Origin: Streptomyces sp. NBC_01262
Lineage (GTDB): Bacteria > Actinomycetota > Actinomycetes > Streptomycetales > Streptomycetaceae
Direction of reading: 5' to 3'
Length of the DNA: 64,000 bases
NCBI RefSeq assembly: GCF_036226365.1
Contig: NZ_CP108462.1
Coordinates: forward strand, 1,302,001-1,366,000
This document shows positions 6,846 to 15,700 of the stretch, piece after piece. Positions within the stretch are counted from its first letter, which is position 1. Every line of letters begins with the position of its first letter. Both the position numbers and the translations under genes were made by a program. The notes beneath the pieces are model-generated. The model searched no databases. It saw only the letters and a program-made list of their open reading frames with translations, and had not been told where the DNA came from.

Positions 6846-8852
6846 TCAGCTGCTGCCGCTCAGGTCGTAGACCGTCGTGCTGCCCACGGTGGTCTTCGTG
6901 TAGTTCGCCGCGACCCACGCCGCGATCTTGGCGGCGTTGCTGGTGCCGCTGCTGGAACTGCCCGAGGCGATGAAGTAGTGGATCTTTCCTTCGGCCACGT
7001 ACTTCTTGAACGCCGCCAGGGTCGGTGTCGGGTCCGTGCCGTTGAAGCCGCCGATCGCCATCACCGGTTCGCCGCTGGCCAGTTGGTAGCTGGCGGCAGT
7101 GGTGGAGCCGACCGTGGCGGCGGCCCAGGTGTACGAGTCGGCGTCTGCCTTGAGCAGGGCCGTCATCTTGGAGCTGACGGTGACGCCGTTGAGCAGGGCG
7201 CCGATGTTGGCACCGCCGCCCATGCCGCCACCTCCGCCGGTGGGGGCCGTACCCGTGTTGCCGGTGGTACCGGTGTTGCCCTGCGGGGGCGTACCCGTAC
7301 GCGCCTGGCCGCCCTGGCCGGTCGGGGCGTTGCCGCCGCCCGTGCCGCCGCCGGGCCTGCCTCCGCCGCCGCCCATGCCCATACCGCCGGTGCTCGGGCC
7401 GGCGGTCGGCAGGGCGCCGGTGTGGGCGGTGCCGACCGTCGTCAGGGTGTAGGCGAAGGGCCCGGCCAGCGAGGCCACGATGCCCAGCGAGGCGGCGGCC
7501 AGCGCGAGGCGCCGGTTGAGGCGGCCCGCCAGCACCATGCCGACGGCGGCGATCAGCCCGGCGGGCAGGACGACCCAGCGCAGCCAGGTGTAGGAGTCCG
7601 CCGAGGCGCGGCCCAGCAGGACGTAGGACCAGATCGCGGTCACCGCGACCGTGCCGCCGAGCACCGAGGAGGCGGCCAGGCCGCGCCGGTGCTCCCAGAG
7701 CAGCCCGGCACCCATGCCGACCAGCGCCGCGATGTAGGGGGCGAGGGCGATCGTGTAGTACGCGTGGAAGATGCCGCTCATGAAGTCGAAGACCGCGAGC
7801 GTGCACAGCAGCGACGCGCCCCACACCAGCAGCGCCGAGCGCCGGTCGTCGGCGCGGCCGCCCTTGCGGGTCACCCACAGCCCGCCCACCAGCAGGATCA
7901 CCGCGGCCGGGAGCAGCCAGGAGATCTGGCCGCCCATCTCGGTGGTGAACATCCGGAAGACGCCGGTCGCGCTGCTGTTGCCGGTGGCGCCCAGGCTGCC
8001 GGTCTCGTTGCCGGTGAGCCGGCCGAAGCCGTTGTAGCCGAAGGTCAGGGACAGGAAGCTGTTGTCCTGCGAGCCGCCGATGTACGGCCGCGAGGAGGCC
8101 GGCCACAGCTCGACGATGGCGACCCACCAGCCGCCGGACACCACGATGGCGCCCAGGGCGGCGGCGAGCTGCCAGAGCCGCCTGCGCAGACGGGTCGGCG
8201 CGCACACGCCGTAGACCAGGGCGAGCCCGGGGAGGATCAGGAAGGCCTGGAAGGTCTTGGTGAGGAAGCCGAAGCCGATCGCGACGCCCGCCAGCAGCAG
8301 CCACTTGGTGCGGGCCTGCTCGGTGGCGCGCTGCGTGCAGTACACGGCGCACACCATGAGCAGCGTCAGCAGCGCCTCGGGGTTGTTGTAGCGGAACATC
8401 AGCGCCGCCACCGGGGTCACCGCGAGCGACGCGCCCGCGATCAGCCCGGCCGCCGCGCCGAAGCGGCGGCGTACGGCGGCGAACAGCACGTAGACCGCCG
8501 CGACGCCCATCAGCGCCTCGGGGACCAGCATGGACCAGGAGTTGAGGCCGAAGATCCGGACCGACAGCTCCATGGGCCACAGGGACGCCGGGGGCTTGTC
8601 GACGGTGATGAAGTTGGAGGCGTCGGAGGAACCGAAGAAGAAGGCCTTCCAGCTCTCGCTGCCGGCCTGTACGGCCGCCGAGTAGAAGCTGTTGGCCCAG
8701 CCGGAGGCGCTGAGGCTCCACAGGTACAGCCCAAGGGTGCCGAGGAGCAGCCCCAGCACGGCGGGCCGCACCCAGCGAGGGTTGGCGGGCGGCCCTGCGG
8801 GGGCCTGCGCAGCCTCGTTCTCGCTGCGTGATGGGAGCGTCAGAGTAGTCAT
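6846..8852 (-). CDS. GT39 family membrane glycosyltransferase
   Basis: 668-residue polytopic membrane protein of the protein-mannosyltransferase/ArnT superfamily (GT-C fold), expected to use a polyprenyl-phosphate sugar donor at the outer face of the membrane. The first lumen-side loop contains SFYSAAVQAGSESW and ITVDKPP, the acidic DKPP region typical of these enzymes. About a dozen hydrophobic segments follow. Between residues about 480 and 560 is a low-complexity Gly-rich linker (GMGMGGGGGRPGGG), then a soluble C-terminal domain ending VYDLSGSS. The acceptor, protein or lipid, cannot be told from sequence. Confidence 0.85.
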   Translation of the reverse strand: MTTLTLPSRSENEAAQAPAGPPANPRWVRPAVLGLLLGTLGLYLWSLSASGWANSFYSAAVQAGSESWKAFFFGSSDASNFITVDKPPASLWPMELSVRIFGLNSWSMLVPEALMGVAAVYVLFAAVRRRFGAAAGLIAGASLAVTPVAALMFRYNNPEALLTLLMVCAVYCTQRATEQARTKWLLLAGVAIGFGFLTKTFQAFLILPGLALVYGVCAPTRLRRRLWQLAAALGAIVVSGGWWVAIVELWPASSRPYIGGSQDNSFLSLTFGYNGFGRLTGNETGSLGATGNSSATGVFRMFTTEMGGQISWLLPAAVILLVGGLWVTRKGGRADDRRSALLVWGASLLCTLAVFDFMSGIFHAYYTIALAPYIAALVGMGAGLLWEHRRGLAASSVLGGTVAVTAIWSYVLLGRASADSYTWLRWVVLPAGLIAAVGMVLAGRLNRRLALAAASLGIVASLAGPFAYTLTTVGTAHTGALPTAGPSTGGMGMGGGGGRPGGGTGGGNAPTGQGGQARTGTPPQGNTGTTGNTGTAPTGGGGGMGGGANIGALLNGVTVSSKMTALLKADADSYTWAAATVGSTTAASYQLASGEPVMAIGGFNGTDPTPTLAAFKKYVAEGKIHYFIASGSSSSGTSNAAKIAAWVAANYTKTTVGSTTVYDLSGSS

Positions 8853-8961
8853 GGACCTGAGAATGCCGGGGCGCTCTGAGGTGACCCTTTGATGTGCCTT
8901 TCGGGATTCTGTGCAGTGGGTGAGAAGGTTCTGAGACGGGCCCTGCGCCTCAACCGTCCCG

Positions 8962-9864
8962 TCAGTCGTCGCCTTCCTCGCCGGCTTCGAGGAGATTGGC
9001 CGCCGCCCCGATGATCTTCGGATCGGGTTGTCCCACGATCTCGTCGTCCCGGTCGGTGTACGGGAAGCGGGCGAGCACGCTGCGCATCGCCTCGACCCGG
9101 GCGCGCTTCTTGTCGTTGCTCTTGACCACGGTCCAGGGCGCGTGCTCGGTGTCCGTGGCGCGGAACATGGCGACCTTGGCGGCCGTGTAGTCGTCCCACT
9201 TGTCGAGCGAGGCCAGGTCCATGGGGCTGAGCTTCCACTGCCGCACCGGGTCGACCTGACGGATGGTGAAGCGGGTGATCTGCTCGCCCTGGGAGACCGA
9301 GAACCAGAACTTGATGAGCTGGATGCCGTCGTCGACGAGCATCTTCTCGAAGTCGGGCGCCTGCTGGGTGAACTGCCGGTACTCGTGATCGCTGCAGAAG
9401 CCCATGACCCGCTCGACCCCGGCCCGGTTGTACCAGGAGCGGTCGAACAGCACGAGTTCGCCGGCGGTCGGCAGGTGGTGGACGTAGCGCTGGAAGTACC
9501 ACTGGCCGCGCTCGCGCTCGGTCGGCTTCTCCAGCGCCACGACCCGGGCGCCGCGCGGGTTGAGGTGCTCGGTGAAGCGCTTGATGGTGCCGCCCTTGCC
9601 GGCGGCGTCCCGGCCCTCGAAGACGATCACCAGACGCTGGCCGGTCTCCTTTATCCAGGACTGCAGCTTCAGCAGCTCGATCTGCTGCAGCCGCTTGTGC
9701 CGGTCGTACTCCGGCCGGCTCATCCGCTCCGGGTACGGGTAGTTCTCGCGCCAGGTGTCGACCGGACTGCCGTCGGAGTGGACGAGGATCGGGTCGTCGA
9801 TGTCGGTGTGGTCCACCCGCATGCCCTGCCGCAGCAGATCGGGGGATGTGACGTGGGTGGTCAC
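8962..9864 (-). CDS. ppk2: Polyphosphate kinase 2
   Basis: 300-residue PPK2 family enzyme that transfers phosphate between polyphosphate and nucleotides. The P-loop-like motif GRDAAGKGGT is at about 84-93, followed by RFTEHLNPRGARVVALEKPT, and the second motif LFDRSWYNRAGVERVMGFC is intact. The length is that of a single-domain class I enzyme (NDP/GDP phosphorylation), not the tandem class. It lies 26 bp downstream of a small membrane-protein gene and the PiT phosphate transporter on the same strand, forming a phosphate uptake/storage group. Confidence 0.93.
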   Translation of the reverse strand: MTTHVTSPDLLRQGMRVDHTDIDDPILVHSDGSPVDTWRENYPYPERMSRPEYDRHKRLQQIELLKLQSWIKETGQRLVIVFEGRDAAGKGGTIKRFTEHLNPRGARVVALEKPTERERGQWYFQRYVHHLPTAGELVLFDRSWYNRAGVERVMGFCSDHEYRQFTQQAPDFEKMLVDDGIQLIKFWFSVSQGEQITRFTIRQVDPVRQWKLSPMDLASLDKWDDYTAAKVAMFRATDTEHAPWTVVKSNDKKRARVEAMRSVLARFPYTDRDDEIVGQPDPKIIGAAANLLEAGEEGDD

Positions 9865-9890
9865 GGCGTCTCCTGACTACGCTGGCGGGC

Positions 9891-10130
9891 TCAGTTGTGG
9901 AACTGCGGGATGATCAGATACAGCCCGTACAGCACGGCTCCGGCGCACACGAGGAAGCACAGTCCCGCACCGGCCAGCGCGGCCGTACCGCCGGTGCCTG
10001 CGCCCGTCGCCGTACTGTCCTCGCGTCGGGAGAGCGCGAGCACGCCGAGTGTGAAGATCACGACGACCGCGACGGTCGCGCCGATGCTGACGACGGTGAC
10101 CTGGCCGAGAGCGCTCCAGTCCAGACTCAT
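9891..10130 (-). CDS. Small two-helix membrane protein between pit and ppk2
   Basis: 79 residues. It has two hydrophobic segments, about 12-33 and 48-73, separated by a Ser/Thr/Gly-rich loop (SRREDSTATGAGTGG). The ATG is preceded by a good ribosome binding site (AGGAGGACG). It lies 17 bp after pit and 26 bp before ppk2, so it is probably co-transcribed with them. I recognise no family; a role linked to PiT is inferred from position only. Confidence 0.75.
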   Translation of the reverse strand: MSLDWSALGQVTVVSIGATVAVVVIFTLGVLALSRREDSTATGAGTGGTAALAGAGLCFLVCAGAVLYGLYLIIPQFHN

Positions 10131-10147
10131 GGTGTACGTCCTCCTCC

Positions 10148-11299
10148 TCAGACGCTGACGCCGACGCCGGCCGGCTGCGGCCGCACCGCGACCTCGTGGT
10201 GATCGTTGACATTCCCTGCGTGCACCGGGTTGCGGCGCGAGGCGAGATAGATGGCCGCCGCCGCCGCGAGCGCTGCCACAGCGATCAGTACCGTGCCGAA
10301 CGTGCCGCCATGCACGACCACGCCCGCCGACACCGCACCCACGGCCGCCGCCGAGGGCAGCGTCACCAGCCAGGCGACCGCCATCCGCCCGGCGGTACCC
10401 CAGCGCACCTCGGCGAGCCGCCGGCCGAGTCCGGCGCCCAGGATGCCGCCGGAGCAGACCTGCGTGGTGGACAGGGCGAAGCCCAGATGGGCGGAGGTGA
10501 GGATGACCGCGGTGGAGGCGGTCTCGGCGGCGAAACCCTGCGGGGACTGGATCTCGGTGATGCCCTTGCCCATCGTGCGGATGATCCGCCAGCCGCCGAT
10601 GTACGTGCCCAGGCCGATGGCGAGCCCCGCCGACGCGATCACCCACAGCGGCGGTCCGGCGTCCGCGCCGAGGGCGCCCGCCGAGATCAGCGTCAGGGTG
10701 ATCACACCCATGGTCTTCTGCGCGTCATTGGTGCCGTGCGCGAGCGACACCAGCGACGCGGAGGCGATCTGGCCGAGCCGGAAGCCCTTGCTGACGGACT
10801 CGGAGCGGGCGCGGGCGCTGAGCCGGTACGCGAGGTAGGTCGCCAGCAGCGCGGCGAGCCCGGCCACGACCGGCGAGGCCACCGCCGGGATGAGGATCTT
10901 CTCCACCACCTTGTCGAAGTGCACGCCGTGCTCCCCCGCCCCGACCCACACGGCGCCGATCAGGCCGCCGAACAGGGCGTGCGAGGAGCTGGACGGCAGG
11001 CCCAGCAGCCACGTGAGCAGATTCCACAGGATCGCGCCGACCAGTCCGGCGAAGATCATGCCGGGGGTGACGAGGGTGTCGTCGACGATGCCGCCGGAGA
11101 TGGTCTTGGCGACCTCGGTGGACAGGAACGCACCCACGATGTTCAGCACGCCCGCGATCAGGACGGCCGCCTTGGGACGCAGTGCGCCGGTGGCGATGGA
11201 GGTGGCCATCGCGTTGGCGGTGTCATGGAAACCGTTGGTGAAGTCGAAGGCCAGAGCGGTGACGATCACTACCGCGACCAGGAAAGTGATGTGCTCCAT
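10148..11299 (-). CDS. pit: PiT-family inorganic phosphate transporter
   Basis: 383 residues counted from the ATG; a TTG two codons earlier is possible. Both PiT signatures are present: DFTNGFHDTANAMAT near the N-terminus and SLAHGTNDAQKTMG in the second half, forming the inverted repeat of the family. About ten membrane segments and a cytoplasmic loop (YRLSARARSESVSKG) are visible. It imports phosphate with a cation (known for the family). It heads a probable operon with a small membrane protein and PPK2. Confidence 0.92.
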   Translation of the reverse strand: MEHITFLVAVVIVTALAFDFTNGFHDTANAMATSIATGALRPKAAVLIAGVLNIVGAFLSTEVAKTISGGIVDDTLVTPGMIFAGLVGAILWNLLTWLLGLPSSSSHALFGGLIGAVWVGAGEHGVHFDKVVEKILIPAVASPVVAGLAALLATYLAYRLSARARSESVSKGFRLGQIASASLVSLAHGTNDAQKTMGVITLTLISAGALGADAGPPLWVIASAGLAIGLGTYIGGWRIIRTMGKGITEIQSPQGFAAETASTAVILTSAHLGFALSTTQVCSGGILGAGLGRRLAEVRWGTAGRMAVAWLVTLPSAAAVGAVSAGVVVHGGTFGTVLIAVAALAAAAAIYLASRRNPVHAGNVNDHHEVAVRPQPAGVGVSV

Positions 11300-11355
11300 G
11301 CGCAAGAGGGAAACAGCCGCGGGCGTACGGAGGCCGACGCCCGTGTGAAGGACAG

Positions 11356-11381
11356 GCGTAAATCAGTTCATGCGTAAATCA
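11356..11381. repeat. Direct repeat GCGTAAATCA in the pit promoter region
   Basis: Two exact 10-bp direct repeats (11356-11365 and 11372-11381), 16 bp apart, in the AT-richer 110-bp region upstream of pit. They could bind a regulator. They do not match the 11-bp periodic GTTCAC units of a Streptomyces PHO box. Confidence 0.4.
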
Positions 11382-11409
11382 AATCGGCTGTTCAGTCGTT
11401 TTTGTGTTT

Positions 11410-12771
11410 TCAGCGGGGCTGCGGCAGCGCCGGCAACTTCGTGTCGTACAGCCACATCGTGAACAGCCCGCCCAGCGGGTGCGCGCTGTGCCGCTGCGCC
11501 ATGGCGGTGAAGTCCTCGGTGGCGACGGTGGAGTGGCGGTGGGTCGCGGTCCACTCGCGCAGCAGCGAGACGAAGGCGGCGTGCCCGATGACCGTGCGCA
11601 GCGCGTGCAGGGTGAGCGCGCCGCGCTGGTAGACCCGGTCGTCGAAGATCTTGCGCGCGCCGGGGTCGGCGATGCGGATGTCCTGGCGCATCAGGGCGAG
11701 CCGGGTGCGGGACTTGGCGGCGTGGGCTGCGGTGCTGGGCCCGCCGGAGACCTCCGACCAGAGCCACTCGGCGTACTTGGCGAAGCCCTCGTTGAGCCAG
11801 ATGTGCTGCCAGTCGGCGATGGTGACGCTGTTGCCGAACCACTGGTGGGACAGCTCGTGGGCGATCAGCCGCTCGTGGCCGCGCCGCCCGTCGACATGGT
11901 TCGTGCCGAAGATCGACAGCCCCTGCGCCTCCACGGGGACGTCCAGCTCCTCGTCGACCACGACGGCCGCGTAGTCGTCGAAGGGGTAGGGGCCGAAGAA
12001 GTCCTGGAAGACCGTCATCATCTGCGGCTGCCGGGCGAAGTCGTGCCTGGCCTCCACGAGAAGGCGCTGCGGCACGGCGGCGGGCTGCGGCACCGGACCG
12101 ACCGCGATGTCGATCAGCTCGTACATGCCTATCTGCACGGTCGCCAGGTAGCTGGCCATCGGCGCGGGCTGCTCGTACACCCAGGTCGTGGCGGAGGCGC
12201 TGATCGTACGGGCGACGAGCGTGCCGTTGGCCACCACGGTGTACGGGGACGGGGCGGTCACCGTGATCCGGTACGACGCCTTGTCGCCGGGGCGGTCGTT
12301 GCAGGGGAACCAGGAGGGCGCGCCGGTCGGCTGGGAGGCCACCAGGGCGCCGTCCTCCAGCTGCTCCCAGCCCAGGTCGCCCCAGTCGCGGGTGCGCACC
12401 GGCTTGGGCACGCCGGTGTAGCGCACCTCGACGGTGAAGGACGCCCCCGCGGGCAGCGCCCGGGCCGGGCGGATCCGGAGCTTGTCGGCGCGGTGCGTGT
12501 AGCGGGCCGGGCGGGCGCCGTCGACCAGCACCCGGTCGACCCGGAACGGGCCGAGGTCCAGGGCGAATTCGGACAGCGCCTGCTCGGCGACGGCGGTGAT
12601 CCGGGCCCGGCCGGAGAGCCGTCCGCTGTGCGGGCGGTAGTCCAGCTCAAGGTCGTACTCCGTGGTCCGGTAGCCGCCGTTGCCGTGCTGGGGGAAGTAC
12701 GGGTCGCCCGAGGTGGCCGCCCCCGGCGTCGCGGCCATCGCCGCGACGCCGCCCCGCTTGCCGTTCTTCAC
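11410..12771 (-). CDS. M1-family zinc metallo-aminopeptidase coupled to the Pls-like synthetase
   Basis: 453-residue compact M1 peptidase. The N-terminal beta-sandwich domain (YDLELDYRPHSGRLSGRA) is followed by the thermolysin-like domain with HELSH at 305-309 and Glu328 (NEGFAKY), the full zinc set HExxH-X18-E. The GAMEN-like exopeptidase motif reads VEAQGLSIFG, so it is degenerate. I chose the GTG at 12771 because it overlaps the stop of the synthetase gene (GTGA). Poly-epsilon-lysine producers pair their synthetase with a zinc aminopeptidase that degrades the product (from memory of the pls/pld literature). This coupling suggests the same self-protection or trimming role here. Confidence 0.85.
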   Translation of the reverse strand: MKNGKRGGVAAMAATPGAATSGDPYFPQHGNGGYRTTEYDLELDYRPHSGRLSGRARITAVAEQALSEFALDLGPFRVDRVLVDGARPARYTHRADKLRIRPARALPAGASFTVEVRYTGVPKPVRTRDWGDLGWEQLEDGALVASQPTGAPSWFPCNDRPGDKASYRITVTAPSPYTVVANGTLVARTISASATTWVYEQPAPMASYLATVQIGMYELIDIAVGPVPQPAAVPQRLLVEARHDFARQPQMMTVFQDFFGPYPFDDYAAVVVDEELDVPVEAQGLSIFGTNHVDGRRGHERLIAHELSHQWFGNSVTIADWQHIWLNEGFAKYAEWLWSEVSGGPSTAAHAAKSRTRLALMRQDIRIADPGARKIFDDRVYQRGALTLHALRTVIGHAAFVSLLREWTATHRHSTVATEDFTAMAQRHSAHPLGGLFTMWLYDTKLPALPQPR

Positions 12772-15700
12772 CGTTGTGCGTCCTGCTTCCATGCCTCGAT
12801 CGGGTTGCCCAGCCAGCGGGTGGCCTCGGGCACGTTCTCGCCGCGCATCACCAGTGACGCGGGGCCGACCGTGGCCCGCGCTCCGATGACCGCGCCGGGG
12901 AGGGCGATGCCGTGCGGGCCCAGGGTGGCGCCGTCGCCGACGACCACCTCGTCCATGCGCATGATGCGATCGTGGAAGAGGTGGGTCTGCACGACACAGC
13001 CCCGGTTGACGCTCGCGCCGTCGCCGACGCGTACGAGATCGGCCTCCGGCAGCCAGTATGTCTCGCACCAGGCGCCGCGTCCGATCCGGGCCCCCAGCGC
13101 GCGCAGCCACAGGTTCATCAGCGGGGTGCCGCCGACGGCCCCGATGAGCCACGGCACGGCGAGCACCTCGACGAAGGTGTCGGCGAGCTCGTTGCGCCAC
13201 ACGAAGGAGCACCACAGCGGGTGTTCGACGGCCCGGAAACGGCCCACCAGCAGCCACTTCGCCGCAATGGCCACCGCGCATGCGGCGATTCCGCCCGCGA
13301 GCAGGATCAGCCCGCTCACGAGCACGGCTGCGGGCAGCCCGGCGCGGTCCGCGACGGTCCCGAACGCGGCCAGCGCGAGCACGGCCAGCGCCACGCCGCA
13401 CATGACCGGCACGATGCGGCACAGCTCGACCGCCGCCCGCGCCCACATCAGGCGCCGGGGCGGCTCGAAGGTGCGGCTCTGGTCGCCCTGCTCGGCGTTG
13501 CGGGGCAGCTTCATGGGCGGCATGCCGACCCAGGAGCTGCCCGCCTTGGCGCCCTTGGGCGTCGAGGACAGCACACCGACCAGGCCGCGCTTGGGCACCC
13601 GGCGACCGGCGGCGGTCATCCCGGAGTTGCCGAGGAAGGCGCGCTTGCCGACCCGGGCCTCGGCGATGCGCAGCCAGCCGCCGCCGAGCTCGTAGGAGGC
13701 GACCATGGTGTCGTCGGCGAGGAAGGCCTCGTCGCCGACGGTGGTCATGGTCGGCAGCGCCAGCACCGTGGAGGCCTCGACCCGGCGGCCGACCTTCATG
13801 CCGAGCGCCCGCAGCCACACGGGCGTGAACAGGCTCGCGTAGAGCGGGAAGAGGTGCACGCGGGCCATGTCCATCAGCCGTTCCGTCGCCCAGGCCTGCC
13901 AGGCGACCCGGCCGTGGACGGGGTGGTAGCCCTCGCGCAGGCCGATGCCCAGCATGCGCACGCCGCCCAGGATCAGCAGGGCGTACGCGAGCATGCTGAC
14001 GACGGTGGCCAGCGGCACGGCGGTCAGTGCGGCGGCCAGTGTCGGCTCGCGGTCGAGGAAGGCCTTGATGACCAGCAGGCCGGGCAGCGCGCCGAGCGCG
14101 GGCAGCAGGCCGAGCAGCAGCGAGGTGAACCCGTAGGCGGCGGTCCAGCGGCGCAGCAGCGGCGGGCGGCCGTCGGGCCAGCGGTGCGCGGCCTTGCCGT
14201 CACGGGCGGCCGGTACGCCGGACCAGCGCTGCCCGGCGGGCACCGCGCCGGTGACGCCGGACCCGGGGGCGACCTCGGCGCGCTTGCCGACGCGGGCGCC
14301 GGGGAAGAGCGTGCTGCGCGCGCCGACCGTGGCTCCGGCGCCGATCCGGATGGCGCCCAGGTGCAGCAGGTCGCCGTCGAGCCAGTGCCCGGACAGGTCG
14401 ACCTCGGGCTCGACGGCGCAGCCCTTGCCGAGCCGGAGCATGCCGGTGACCGGCGGCAGCGAGTGCAGGTCCGCGCCCTCGCCGACCCGCGCGCCCAGCG
14501 CCCGGGCGTAGTACGTCAGCCAGGCTCCGGCCAGTGCGGTGGCGCCGCTCAGCTCCGCCAGGCGTTCGGCGGTCCACACCCGCAGGTGCACGCTGCCGCC
14601 CCGGGGGTACGTGCCCGGGCGCAGCCCGCGCAGCAGCAGCCGGGCGCCTCCGGCGGCGATGACGATCCGCCCGGCGGGGCTGACGACGAGCAGCCAGCCG
14701 AGCGCCACCCACCACCAGGACACCGTGGGCGCCCAGGGCAGGTGCAGCACATTGCTGACGGCGACGGCCGCCACGCCCCAGCGCAGTCCGGCCACCGTCA
14801 GCAGCGGCAGCGTCAGCAGCACCTGGGCGGCGCCCGCGCGGCGCGGCGTCGGCCGCACCTCGCGCAGGCTGGCCTCGCCGCCCGTGGTCGCGGCGTCGAG
14901 CACGCGGGCGAGGGCTCCCAGCGTCGGATTCTGGTAGATGTCGCTGACCGACCCGGCGGCGAACCGCTCCCGGATCCGCGAGACGAGCTGGGCGGCGGCC
15001 AGACTGCCGCCACCGCTCATGAAGAAGTCCGCGCCCGGGGTGGTGGCCGGGGCGCCGAGGATCTCGCCCCACTGCCCGGCGAGCCACTCCTCGGTGGGCG
15101 TCAGCTCGGCGACGGTCTCCGGGGCCTCCTCCAGGGCGGGCAGCGGCCAGGGCAGCGCGGCCCGGTCGACCTTGCCGGAAGTGCGGGTGGGGAGGGTGTC
15201 CACGACGGCCAGCAGCGGCACGAGGGCGGCCGGAAGCTCCTTGCGCAGGCGGGCCACGGCGTCGGCGGGGTCGTAGGAGCCGTCGGAGGCCGGGGCGACA
15301 TAGCCGACCAGAAGTTGGTGGCCGGCGGCGGTCGTGCGCACCGCGGCGGCCGCGCCCGCGACACCGGGCAGGGACTGCAAGGCGGCGTCGATCTCGCCGA
15401 GCTCGATGCGCCGGCCGCCGAGCTTGATCTGCTCGTCGGCGCGGCCGACGAAGAGCAGGCCCTCCTCCTCGGCGCGGACCAGGTCGCCGCTGCGGTAGGC
15501 GCGGGCCCAGCCGAGGGCGGGCAGCGGTGCGTACTTCTCGGCGTCCTTGGCGGCGTCCAGGTAGCGGGCGAGGCCGACGCCGCCGATGACCAGCTCGCCG
15601 GTCTCTCCCATGGGCACGACCTGGCCGCGGGTGTCCACGACGGCCAGTTCCCAGCCGTCGAGCGGCAGCCCGATGCGTACCGGCCCTTCGCCGGTCAGCG

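Noticed and set aside
11360-11394. PHO box upstream of pit
   Set aside because: Two GTTCA words are present, but 24 bp apart rather than in 11-bp register, and the flanks do not match.
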